Below, piece after piece: positions 47,409 through 59,700 of a stretch of DNA of 64,000 nt (within the stretch, counting starts at the first letter, position 1; every line of letters begins with the position of its first letter). This DNA is from Caenorhabditis remanei. Taxonomy: Eukaryota > Nematoda > Chromadorea > Rhabditida > Rhabditidae. The position numbers and the translations under genes were made by a program. The stretch spans positions 9,343,717-9,407,716 of the forward strand of contig NC_071330.1 of NCBI RefSeq assembly GCF_010183535.1, in the 5' to 3' direction. The notes under the pieces were generated by a model. It was not told the origin of the DNA and ran no database searches. It saw only the letters and a list, made by a program, of their open reading frames with translations.

Positions 47409-48481
47409 ATGGAGTTGGAAACGGGTCAATCTACAGTTATAGAGATTAAAAAAGACAATGTGAAAGAACTTGCACAGGTTTTAAAAACAGTCGTCTTCAA
47501 GGATGTGAGTACTCTCATTGATAGTTTCCTCTCAAATGTAAACTCATTATTTCAGTTTGGAATGTTGTATGCTTATGATTCCGGTCTCAAAATCACTGTC
47601 GACGACGGAGCGTATCAACAGGCTAACGCTTTCCTGAAACCACCATTTTTCTCAGACTTCAAAGTTCGAGAAGATAATATTTCGCTTAAACTACCACTGA
47701 AAACAATTTATGTATGTTTCAGATGTGATTCATACAACCTTATTTCACTTCAGGAGTTTCTCAGCATTCCTGAAGGATACACAAATTCAGTAAAACTGTC
47801 ATATTCTGGCATGTTTGACCCGTTGAAGCTGCTGATTGAAGAGGGTGATGGTTGTGTTATCAGAGGAAAATTCAATAGTTCAATTGCAGATCAGGTAAAC
47901 TAATCATTTTAAATGCTTATTTAATTCTTCTTTCTCAGGAATTGGATTTCGAATTCGATGATGCCGCAGTTGTAGTGACCTATTTGCTCAAAACACAAGT
48001 TTTAAAAGAAATTTTCAAGGTACAACGTTTGTTGTTTCGGGTTTTTGAAACAAAAATTTCAGGACTTCGATGATACTAGCAAAACCGTTAAAATGCAGTT
48101 CTCGAAATCGGTTCTTTGTTTTACAACATTTGGAGAAGTTGGAGAAACCATTGTACTTACAGAATAATCTTGCTGAAAAGCTTAATACTCCATTATTCAG
48201 GTATCAATTCCATCCCGAAGCCTGCAAATGGAAAGTGTAAAATGTTCAGAAGAAGTGGAGTATTCTTATCATTTGAATCTTCTACAAAGAATGAATTCTG
48301 CATTTGCTCTGGCTTCAAAGGTAAAGTATTCACAGGATATTTTCCAACTTTAAAAGTTAAGCTAGTTCTTCGAGTCGATGAACGTGGAGTGCTCTCTTGT
48401 CAATTCTCTATTGATCACGGCGAAGGTCGCATAAGCTACATCGAATTTCTTACTGTTCCGACGGCAGAAACTGATGAATGA
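47409..48481 (+). CDS. mrt-2: RAD1 homologue of the 9-1-1 clamp
   Basis: Exons 47409-47504, 47556-47711, 47754-47894, 47939-48019, 48063-48152, 48201-48320 and 48362-48481 encode 267 residues, typical of RAD1. RAD1 is the subunit of the RAD9-HUS1-RAD1 ring loaded at damaged DNA and telomeres; in C. elegans mrt-2 is needed for the damage checkpoint and telomere maintenance. The PCNA-like fold is visible in ELAQVLKTVVFKD, ITVDDGAYQQANAFL, VVVTYLLKTQVLKEIF and SIDHGEGRISYIEFLT. The last intron is only 41 nt with a weak acceptor (AGTTAAG); it was chosen because every other site breaks the frame. It is convergent with the next gene, whose stop lies 216 bp away. Confidence 0.9.
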
Positions 48482-48696
48482 TTTTTGAATTGAACTATAA
48501 TAAACGATTATTTGTAGCATATTTAAAATTCATTGAAAAGATTATTGAGCTACCAGTAAAATGATATGGGACACATGACAGTCAATGCTACCGGAGAAAT
48601 TGAAACACATAAAAAGAGCTGAGGGGGAAAAATTAGGAGACCGTATTTTATAGAAGGGTAAATGTATTTATCAGGCATGATATGATGTTATGTTGT

Positions 48697-51600
48697 CTAT
48701 TTTCGTGAACTTGTGGCGTCATCAAGACCGAAGAGCATACGAATGTCAGCCGTAGTGAGTTTGTTCATTTTGCGAGTGGCGGTGCCATCCAAAACAGAAG
48801 CAGCCAAAGCAAGTTTTTTCTCCTGAAGATCCATGACACGTTGTTCGATTGTCCCTTTGACGACCAATCTGAAAAATGACTATATTAGCAGAAAAGTTTA
48901 ACATTTCTCACCTATGAATATGAACCGGTTTCTTTTGGCCCATTCGATAAATGCGATCACATGCTTGTTGCTCTAATGCAGGATTCCAATGCAAATCGAT
49001 CATAATCAAATGATTTCCTCCGACTAAATTGAGTCCAACACCACCAGCAGTCAATGAGAGAAGCATAACCTGAGCACCTCCCTTTTCTTGATTGAAACTG
49101 TCAACACGTTCTTGACGATCTTTAACCAGAACTTGACCAGTAATAGAGGTGTAATTGTGCCCCCCGTTTTGAATATGCTTTTCGACAAGATTAAGAACAG
49201 ATGTCCATTGTGAGACAATAACTCTGAAAAAAGGGACTAATTCACCAGTATTTACTCAATTCCACTCACACTTTTTCTTTTCGATCCAAAATATCTCTCA
49301 CAATTTCAAGAGTCTTATGCATTTTGCAACTAATGTAATGAGGCTCAAAAATGACAGTCGGTGATTCTTTTTTGGGTATCATTTCTTGTTTTTGCGATCC
49401 GTCTTCATCACTTCCATCATCTAAAGTCAATTCAGCCATCGTTTTCTCCATCAAATCTTCAAGCTCGTTCATGTCTACATCGTCATCACCACCATTAATT
49501 TGGAAAGCATCTAAATCCATTCCAGACTTAGTGATAGAAAAGTGAACACATGCTTGGCGAAGACGCATGAGAAGAAGGAGAATGCACGACATATTTTGAA
49601 ACTTTGAGTTTGTGGCCAGATTTCGAGGTCCGACTGAAATAAGATCAGTGGATTACTAATGGTTATCTCCATTTCTTACAGTTATACGGATTGAGCATTT
49701 CATTTTCAGCAGCTCCACGCTGTCGTCGTCTTCTAACAAATCCATACATGTTCACATCATCCGCATTAGCAACGATTTGTTTGACCAATTTTTGAGCTCC
49801 TTCCATCATAATAGAATATCCGTTAGCTTCATCACCAGTCATTTCTAATTCATGAACTTTTACTGTTTTTGGTTCCAAATTCACAATTTTCTTATTCGTC
49901 ACAGAACACGTTTGATCTTTCGTTCGACGGAGTAACAAGTTCTTTGAAAGCAAATTGACTCGATCTGCCATGACTGTCTTCATTGGCATGATAGATTCTG
50001 CCCAATACTTTCGATCACTGAACAATGGGATACGAAGGAATTTTACCAAACTGTAGAGATCCCAGAGATTATTATGAATCGGAGTTCCCGAGAGGCACCA
50101 ACGGGAAAAAGCAGCGAGACAGCAGACAGCTTTCGAGCATTGCGAGAGGCGGTTTTTGATTGCATGTGCTTCATCAAGAATGACACGAGACCATCCAATT
50201 TGGGCGAGAGGAGAATCGCCTTTGAAAGTGCGACGTCGGCGTCTCGATTCATCGTCTGCAATTAGTCGGTTTTAAATTTCAATTGTGGAATATAGTTACA
50301 ACCTGAAACGTCAGAATCTGACTCCTCCTTAGCACCGGCCTTTTTCTTTTCAATCAATTCATTTGCAGCAAGAGTGTACGTTGTAATAACCACATCATAA
50401 CGTGCCAGTATTTTCGGTTCGATTGCTCTCTGCTTTTTGGTTCCATGGAACATGAACACTGATAATTCATCTTCTTCTAAACGTCTATCGATTTCTGCCT
50501 CCCATTGGTGGATTAACGAGGCTGGTGCAATAATCAAAGTTGCATTCGAAGGAAATAGACCTTCATCCTTTACAGCTTGACGTTTTTCTTTGTCAGTCGC
50601 GTCTTCGCCTGCTGCTTTTCGAGCTTTACGAGCAGCTTTTTGATAAACGATAAGTGAAATCATTGAAAGTGTTTTTCCAAGTCCCATGTCATCGGCCAAA
50701 ATTCCACCTGGTTGTGGTTGACGCTCTCTCCAAAGCATCCAAGTCAATCCAGCTTTTTGGTGGGGCATCAGTTCGATCAGTAAACCTTTTGGAGTTTCAG
50801 TCAAATCTGTTTCCGCTGGTATGGAGTGAGTGGCGCTGAAAAATATGTCTTAAACACACGCTAAACTACACTTCTGTTTTGCCGTTGCTTTGTGCTGCGC
50901 TGAAAGTTTTTATGACTTTCGTGATCAGAAATCACGGATGATTTTGTTGAATCTTTGCAATACATTTTCATCGCTTTTTGCGGGTATAAAAACAGCGCGA
51001 ACAAGAAGCGAACAAGTAATTCGTCATCTACAATGAATCTTTACGCTGTACTCGTTTTTGCAATGATGATTATTTCTTCTATTGCTGACACTGAGATTTT
51101 CCAATCGTTCGGAAAGCCAACGCAGTCTTCAAAATCTCATAACGGAAACAAGGACGGAATCATTGTTGGAGACCCGAAACATTAATTTCGATTTGTGATA
51201 TACTTTTGTTGCAAGTGAATAAATATTGAACGCATAAATAATACAGTTAATGTGTTGAAAGTTGAGAAAAAAACTTTCACTTACTCTGCTAACTGTTGCG
51301 TAAGTTTGTCAGATATCTTGCTGACCTTTCGAATCTTCTCTTCTGTCATCTTTCCACCCATGACTTTCCTACCATTTTTATCGAGCATAGCGCCAAAATC
51401 TTGCTGCGGGAGCGGGTCAACGAGATTTTTTGGAGCAGGCTTAGTTGGAATGATCTCCTTCTTCTCTTCCACGTTCACAACAACATCTTCTATATTGTTC
51501 GCCTTCCTTCTTTCTATTTCCTTTCCGATTCCATCCAGATTTTTCATCAAACGTTCACCTTTGTCAGGAAGGTTATTTTTGTAGATTAAAAGTTGAGTGA

Positions 51601-52674
51601 TTTGCTCTCTTTTTCCTTCCAGTGCTTTCATTGACATTTCTTCATACTCTGATGCCGTCGGTGGAGAAATAGTTTCATTTTTTGGGGAAACGGCAACTAA
51701 TTCTTTCTCCGGTGAAACAATAACCTCCTTTAGTGACACCGGAGATATTCTTTCTTTCTTTGGAGAACCCTTTGTTGGTGGTGTTTCGGACTGTGACATA
51801 TCTTGAAGATTGGAAGTTGGAAATGGTGTTTGCGGCGAGTTTCCGTCACAAGTTTGATCGGTACGCATGGTGGAACGGTTTGGAGTCGTCACCGGAGAAT
51901 CGATAGCCTAAAATATCTAATGATTGCTTTGTGATAAAATTTCATTCCTCACCATAGACTCTTCCGGATCGAAATTCGTGTATGCCGGTACCTTTTTAAC
52001 AATTGGTGAAAGAACCGAATTCACCAGCTCGCTGCTGTTTGGAGATTCAATTTTGTTTTCTCCCCATCCATTTGCACGAGGCGATACGTCCGACTCAAAG
52101 TCCTTTTTAGGTTTCAATGTTTTACGAAGAAGCCGTTCACGCAGTTGCTGTTTCGATTTCATGTCATTTGAATCTGCCAATTTTTTGGTAATCGGTGTGT
52201 CCGGTTGGTCCTCGTTTGATTCGATAAAACTGCGAGAACGATCGTGGTTACTGGTAGAGTTTTTCGAGCTACCATAAACAGTAGAAACGTTTCGAGAAGA
52301 TGCAGCAGAATTATTTTTCGAATTAGGAGTGGAAGTATAAATGCTTGATTGACGGGAAATGTTCGGCGAGAAAGATTCAGAAGGTTCAGCAACCGTATCA
52401 GGCGGATTGGAACTGGCAATTGATCGCATTGATTCAGTTTTTGAAGTATCAGGGTCTTCACTTTCGACATCACTTTCGACAATTTCATGGTCTGAAGAAG
52501 GGGTTGAACTGTCAGATAAGCGTTTGGTGACACTTTTCAGAGGCGGTATTTCAAAGCTCTGAAAATATTTTTAATATTAAAAGATCATCACTACTATTTA
52601 TATCTTACATCTGGTTCCTCATCTTCAGAAGAGGAGGAAGAAATCACTAACCGACTTGGACGGTACGACGACAT
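48697..52674 (-). CDS. SNF2-family ATPase, TTF2/lodestar type
   Basis: Exons 52674-52609, 52558-51953, 51907-51285, 50835-50303, 50255-49680, 49633-49271, 49223-48912 and 48868-48697 give about 1,080 residues. The N-terminal third is disordered, Ser-rich and acidic ([12 protein letters not shown]). A short coiled coil with [12 protein letters not shown] precedes the ATPase core: [10 protein letters not shown], Walker [10 protein letters not shown], motif Ia [19 protein letters not shown], and in lobe 2 [27 protein letters not shown] and [17 protein letters not shown]. This order fits transcription termination factor 2 / Drosophila lodestar, which strip RNA polymerase II from DNA, notably at mitosis. 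An acidic insert ([15 protein letters not shown]) splits lobe 2. A separate gene is nested in the intron 50836-51284. Confidence 0.88.
51033..51185 (+). CDS. nested small secreted peptide gene
   Basis: An intronless 50-residue ORF lies antisense inside an intron of the SNF2 gene. It has its own TATAAAAA about 50 bp upstream (near 50984) and AATAAA signals about 35-50 bp after the stop. The peptide starts with a signal sequence ([20 protein letters not shown]) and leaves a mature peptide of about 30 residues ending GIIVGDPKH, rich in Ser, Lys, Gly and Asn, with no cysteine. It could be a neuropeptide-like or immune peptide; I see no dibasic cleavage sites. It is short, so chance remains possible, but promoter, signal peptide and poly(A) signal all fit. 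Confidence 0.6.
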   Translation: MNLYAVLVFAMMIISSIADTEIFQSFGKPTQSSKSHNGNKDGIIVGDPKH

Positions 52675-53743
52675 CCTAGAAAAAAATTATACACTGAATG
52701 AATACATCTAAAATTCAACAAATTAGCTGAGAAATATGATTTCAAAAAATTTATAATAATCTTTGTATAAACTATCCAAGAATAAATATTGAAGTCGCTA
52801 TACGACGGATCACACTCGGTCCTATTGCTGAAAATGTATAACCTGTTAAAAATTGTTATGCTCACAAAAAGTTTCATGTGGATTTTCTGAAGATAGAATC
52901 AAAAAATGGTTTCAAAACTCAAAAATCTTGAACTAGTTTGATCAAAGTTAAAAATACAAAAATGGAAATTTCCGCGGAAACTTTACTTTTGCCACAGAGC
53001 GCAAATGCGCCAAATTTTTGGGGAGTGGAGACCCCACAAATTCCGAGGAAAAAAAACTCCTGGGAAACGAACGCAAATTAGCAAGATTGCGCAACTGATT
53101 AGCCAATCAGCGCGCTTGGCCCCGCCTTTTTCCCAGGAGTTCGTTTCCCAGGAGTTTTTTTTCCTCGGAATTTGTGGGGTCTCGGGGAGTGCGGGGGTGC
53201 TGAGACCCACCGATTCCAAGGAAGAAAAAATGGATGGAAAATGAAAATGATGGAAAATGAGCGGTCTTTAATTGCAATATCGCCGCGCACTTTTTTGGCG
53301 GTTTAACTATTTTGCTTACGAGTTTTGACATACTTTTTTGTCTCACGTAAATGATTAACTATTTCAAAATACGGTATTTAGGATTCTGTCCGTGGAAACA
53401 TTTTTGGGGCATTCGACTAAAAATGCGATAAGTAATATGAATTTATACATTTCTGTTATTAAAGATGAATAAAACTTAACTTTGCGAAATAGTTGTTAGT
53501 TCTTGTGATGCACATTGAAATTGCATATGTACAAAACAGAAAGCCGTTGAGACAATAAACCAAAGACACACATTCTAACCCAATTTTTGACTAATTCCGG
53601 TGCTGAAATAAGTTCAGACAAAGAAGATTAAATAAAAAACATTACGAAGAAACAAGAAAGCAATAATGATCACAATTAAAAAGGTAGTTCTATCAGAAAA
53701 GGCTCGTGCAAGTAAACAAAATAAATTAGGGATTTGAAAAAGT
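52675..53743. other. intergenic spacer before gbf-1 3' end
   Basis: AT-rich except for the inverted repeat at 53015-53215. Typical Caenorhabditis motifs occur (GCGCAAATGCGCC). No gene supported. Confidence 0.5.
53015..53215. repeat. G+C-rich inverted repeat
   Basis: Arms near 53029-53067 and 53139-53183 match almost perfectly over about 40 bp (ACCCCACAAATTCCGAGG followed by an A-run, CTCCTGGGAAACGAAC). A third, diverged partial copy (GAGACCCACCGATTCCAAGG) follows at 53202. It is probably part of a MITE. Frames across it give repeated RGKKTPGKRTPGKK ORFs that are not genes. Confidence 0.7.
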
Positions 53744-56700
53744 TCAGGGCTGTTGTTGTTGATTGGGATTGTATGGAATAGGTGTGAAGTATGGTGATTC
53801 CTGTGATGTTGGTGGACCAGATGGTGGGTTCTGAAACATGAAAATTACGAACGAATGCAGATTAAAAAAATACTTCATTTCTCATCTTAAATAAACAAGC
53901 AATAAACTTACACCGTGGGATGATGTATAGACTTGCGAGAACGCACTATTTGCAGAGGGTGAGACTATTGGATGGTAGGACGCAGGGTGGGATGGGAGTG
54001 GAAGTGGATTAGCAACCGAAAACTGTAAAAATAGATAATATTCAAACCTTGATTTTCGAATATTTTCTTCTCACCTGTCCATGCACACTGGGATTAGCTG
54101 GATTCACCGGATGTTGTTGGTGCTGATGGTATTGTTGAAATTGGTTGGCTTAATAGAAAACCAATTGCCTCAATTAAATTTCGAGTCACTCACCATAATG
54201 TTCCGCATATTGTTGTTGTTGATGATGAGCGTACTGTTGCTGATAGTAGGCTGCTGCTTCTGGTGAATATGGGTATTGCTGTTGCTGTGGATGAGGGTAT
54301 TGCGGTGATTGATGCTGATGTTGATTTTGGTAATTCTCAAATTAGATAATCTAATTCACTCTCTTCAAACGAACTCACCGGATACTGAGAATACTGCTGA
54401 TGAGGATCAACATGTTGTTGTTGATGATACTGATCATAATGCTGTGGCTGACTTATTTGTTGATTTTGTCCTGGCGGACTGGATGCAGACGAAGAGTCAA
54501 TAACATGTCTTTGTGGTGGTGATCCGATTGGAGAAGTCGGTCCAGAGTGAACAATGACTTCAGTCTTAAAAGCAAATTTATACTAGCTCCAAAAACTCAT
54601 GCTTACCAATGGAACTACTGGTTGTTGGATAGGTACAGGTGCAGTTGTCACAGATGAGTCTTCTGGACATGTTTCAAGCTGCGAAACTAAATCTGAAGTT
54701 ACAGAAGACGCGGAAATTGAATGCTGAGTCATCGAAGGATCTGACGAAGAGGTTGCTGCAGTTGAAGATGTTGGTGGCTGAAGAGGAACATCTTTTAGCA
54801 TTAATCCAAAATTACTAAAATCAGACAGACACCGCTCCACCTAGAGCCTCATTACTGCTTACGAGAGGAAGCACAATTATTTTCAAAAGTTATCAGAAAG
54901 AACTCTTCTTGAGAATCATTGGCTTTTCAGAATAAAAACAGATTGTTCTCATTCTGTCATATGAATATTAAGCCAAAAACTCACTTCAAGACCTGGTCCA
55001 TGCTCTGTTTGCGTATTGGAGCCTAATTCAGACTGTGCCACCTTATCAGAATGAGAAGTCAGTTCTTTGTTAGGTGGATTAGGAATCGTATCTTTGATGA
55101 GTTGTGGCATGAATCGATTAAGCCTTTCTACAGTCATTTCGTACAAATTCGGAATGGCAGCAAAAATTGAAGTACTGTCCATAACTAACAGCATGTTTTT
55201 CAGTGACTCAGGAACTGCTTCGTTCAGGTTTCCACAACTATCAACACGCAAATATTGTTCCATATAGTCCAGTAAAAGCATCCACAAATCAGGGAATGAT
55301 TCAAGAGCTGATAAAGCAGAAAGATGATTGAGGAGTGTTTTAGCTACTATTTGGAGTGTGCGAACTCGTGTATCTTCCATGCCAATAGGATCCATAGGAG
55401 AAAACGGCTCGAGCAATTTCGTGAGCAATGGGAATAAAACTTCTCCGAAGCATGATTGCCACTCAGCTGCTCCAAGTGTGGCCATGTTAGCAGGGAGAAA
55501 CGCTCTCTAAAAATGTTGCCATACTAAACGGAATAAATCTAACAATGAGTACCTGTAAATGTGTCAGAGCGGCAGCTCTTACACCTCGCCTGCAGTCGCA
55601 ACTAAGTCTTCCCATCGCTTGGAGAAGTGGTCGCCAAATATCTGTCCAAATAAAAGAAACCGAGGCCATGTTCCCAGTGTTGATACTCTCTTGTTGAGCC
55701 CATTTAGCGAAAATAGCAGGAGTTTGAGAGTGAAGTTGTGAGCATAAATCGAGCAAATGAAGAGACATCTGAACAGATACTATATGGTAAACACCGCCGC
55801 TAAATATTTCACCTGTTGATAGTTAGCTGTCAGCTGTTGCTCTTCATTTCTACTATCATCAGCTTCTTCGGTGACGTCTGTTGATAAATCCTTCTTTTTA
55901 GTATGATGGGCATGATGATGGTGATGTTTTTTTGTGGATCTCTCTTCAGTTACCGTACTTCTCAATCGATTTTGAGCGTCGCCACTTAATGGACCAGCTG
56001 CATATACTCCTCCATCCAAACTAGCCTCGACCATCGTTCGTAGGCATTGCAGACTTGATTCAAAATTATCGGGAGTCACATGAACCGCATCGCGAAGTAA
56101 GAAAGCCAAACATTCGCATACTTTCAAGAATGCAGCAGGCTCATGCCTGCCAAGTCCATTTCGAAGAACAAGACTTCCATATTGGCGGAAATTCTTTTTG
56201 TGTGCATTGGCTCCAAGAGCATTTAAAGCTTCCTCGGTGGCTTTTGCAGCATCTTTGTGATCGAGATGGATCCAATCCGCGGGTTGCTTGTGGCCACCAG
56301 CTAACGATCCAGCAGAATCAACACGACTTTCCAGATCACTAGTAGAGTCTGAAATATATAAACTAACGAAATTAGCGATAAGTTTAACATATAGACTTTG
56401 CTTAAGCCCTAGGGATTTCACATTTTTGAGGAAAAATTGGGTTCTTATTTTGAAGCTGGGCCTTGAAAATTCTGTCTCGGCCAGACCGAACTTTGACAAT
56501 TACTGGTGGTACTTGCTTTTGGAACTCGGAGAAATAGAACTGTTACAAAATGGAACTGTCTAATATAGAACTGCTACAAAACAGAACTGCTACAAAACAG
56601 AACTGAACAAAATGGAACTGCAACAAAATGGAACTGCTACAAAATGGAACTCTACCACTGGTTTTGAAAACGCTTATTGGGCTTATCTAATATTATTTTA

Positions 56701-59700
56701 TTCAGTTTTTTGTTGACTATGAAATAGACAAAGACTATTGTCGCAACAAAAAAGTTCCGACATTTTTTCCCCCTCGGTGTTTGCGGACTCAAGCCAAAAT
56801 TTGATAATTTTGGCTTGAGTCCGCAAACACCGACGAGGAAAAAATGTCGGAACTTTTTTATTTCGATAATATATCTCCATGAAATAAGTGTTTTGTTCGA
56901 CTTTTCCCCACGAAAATTGGTTCTAATTCTTTTGAAAAGTCACGAATGCAAACGCGCTCCATACGAACAAGAGTTCCATGTTGAAGCAGTTCTATTCTTT
57001 TCAGTTCCGTTTTACCGAGTTACAAATTTTAGCAGTTCTATATTAGACAGTTTCATTTTCTCACAGTTCTATTTTGTAACAGTTGTATTTCTCCGAATTC
57101 CAAAAGCGAGTACCACCCAATTACTTGTACAAGTATGATTTAAACAGACACTTACCGTAATTTCCTCTTCTTCGCTCTTCTCCTTCCGAAGTGTATGCTC
57201 TCTCGTCATAACCAGCTCCACCTCCTGTGGCGCTTCCTTCTACATCTGAATATGCATTTCTCTGATCTCTTCCCACTTTTAGGTTCTGTTTTTCTATTTG
57301 CAGTGCGTATTCATCTGGGAGAACGGCTGCTCCTGCTGCTTCGAGAAGAGCGAAAAGTACAGCCCAGTGCTCCTTTTTGTGAACGTTTGCTGCATTAGCA
57401 CGAATCAGTTCGTATAATCCAAATGCGATTTGACGACTAAAAACGAATAAAGCTTTCGGAGACAGGCGAAGAAGCATGGCCAGTGAATGAAGAACATCAT
57501 CGGATACCGTGTTATCACGGAAAAGATTTCGATTCGCCACTCTTAGAAGTCCAACAACTGCACGTTCAACCAACACTGGACAGCGGCCAAAACGAGGCGA
57601 TAGAAGCCATTCCAGATGACGACGAACATGAGGCCATACTAGTGGAAGACGATCTTTGTTTTCCAGAGTGATGGATACGATTAACTCAAGATAGAAAACT
57701 AGAGCATCTTCATCTTCTCCACTGAGGCTGGCCGTCTAAAAAATTGTTCTATTAAGAAGGCGTGTCAACAAATAGTGTCAACAAAACCTTTTGTTGAGGT
57801 TCAGCTTGATCCACTATCATCGCACTATTGGCTGCAATCGAAGAGAGCATTTCTGCGAGCGAAGTGCTGGTTAGATACTTGCTGTCAGCCACTATTTGAG
57901 ATGGTCGACATTCAGAAATTACTTGTGACGCGTGTTTCATGGCACTAAGTTGTTCCTGGGTGGGCTTACGGCGATCAACTTCAGAAGACCCACCACCGAG
58001 ACCAAACCATGAAAGAAGGCCAGAGTCATTGCGCGTATTAGGCAACTCTCTGAAAAACAGATTTTAGAATCAGTAATAGGGAGTTTTTTTTTACTTTTGA
58101 TGAACTCTTTGAATGCTAACCCATCCTTTTTCGTCAACATAATCCTCAACTTCGATCAATTCAGCCGGTAACAAACGTGCACGGAATAATTGAAGCAATA
58201 CTTCACACAGATTCCTCCATCCTTCACGTAAAATGTTTCCATTCTCATGAACCAAGTAGAAAAGAGTTCGAGTAGCTAACTGCGCTTTATGGTTTTCTCC
58301 AAATGCCAAAGAAACAACTTCAGGAGAATGATTTGCAAGTCCAAGTGAAGATCCCGAGTTTCCAATGTTTGAAACATCTATCATCGATCTGTGGCGTTGA
58401 AGTTCCAAGGAATCTTCAGCTCCACCTTCACGCATTGAAGTGAGTGTGGTGAACTTGCACAGATGGATACACAAGTTATCGAACACTTCTTTCATTCCAT
58501 AATAGGCAGATATTTTTGCACATTTTCGATATCCTGTGAGAGCCTTTTGAAGAATTTGTTCGTGTTCAGACTTATCAAATACGTAGCTTAACGCTGCCAC
58601 GGCTGGCCCCCAACAAACTGCGAATAAGTCATGATCATTCCATCCAGTCGGTGCATGGTAAAACGATCCTTCAGACGTTTCTCCACGGCGAAGTAAAACT
58701 TTCCACATGTAATCTTCTTTCACACTTCCTTTCTGTTCAGCAGGCATAACGATCTCTTCTGATTTGATAGCTTGGTACATATCGGCAAGCATTCCAGGAT
58801 CGAAATCTTTGGATCCATTTGTTCCAGATAAATTCTTTTTGAAACAATCAACAGTCATCGGAGGTTGATTTCGTTTAGCCTATAATGTTTCATATACACT
58901 TCACTTGCGGATATTTTTTAACTACTAACCTGTGGATTGTGCTGATCAACATTAAGCATGATAATTGCATATGAGAGTGTAAATGCGGCATCAATATGAT
59001 TGAATGGTTCATTGTTAGCCATCGACCATTCTTCAGAAAAATGTTGCATAACGAGGGAAATTTCTGCAGACTCTCCAGGCAAACGGAATGTTTCAAGGAA
59101 CATACGGAGGGCAACATCGAGACGAGTGTTCTCGAATGGAAAGCTTTTTACAAATGCCTTCAGAGTCTGAAAACATAACAATCATAACTAAAAATAGTGT
59201 GGAGAGTGGTGACGGATGTTTCAGTCCAACTTCTCGAATAACGGGTAAATCTACATTTCCGACTGGACTTGGCCCGGCCCGAGACAAGTATTGTTTCAGT
59301 GAACGTACCTCGGCGTGCTTTCGGTTGCAAATGTAATCAGCAATCGCTTTCTTGTCCAATTGTGGATTAGCTCTGAGCCACTGAACCAAACTATCCTCGT
59401 CGTGTCCAAGAATACCCTTTTCTCTTAGAAAAGCGATGCCTTTCTTTGGACTTTGATTGAAAAGTTCTGTTCCTTCAGCAATAAGTCTTTTACGTTTCTT
59501 CTGCTCAATGATTTCAGTCATGGACGGAAGATTCGTTGATGGAGCGTGTCGATTTGAACGGAGAAGAAGAGTAGAAGTCGGTGGAATCGGAGACGTGCTG
59601 GGGAACTTCTCACGAGTGTTCCCAGTAGGTGTGTTCATTTTCCTGCCAATGTCGTATCCACTCAGAACAGGTAGACCCAGCTTCTTTAAACTGAAAAATT

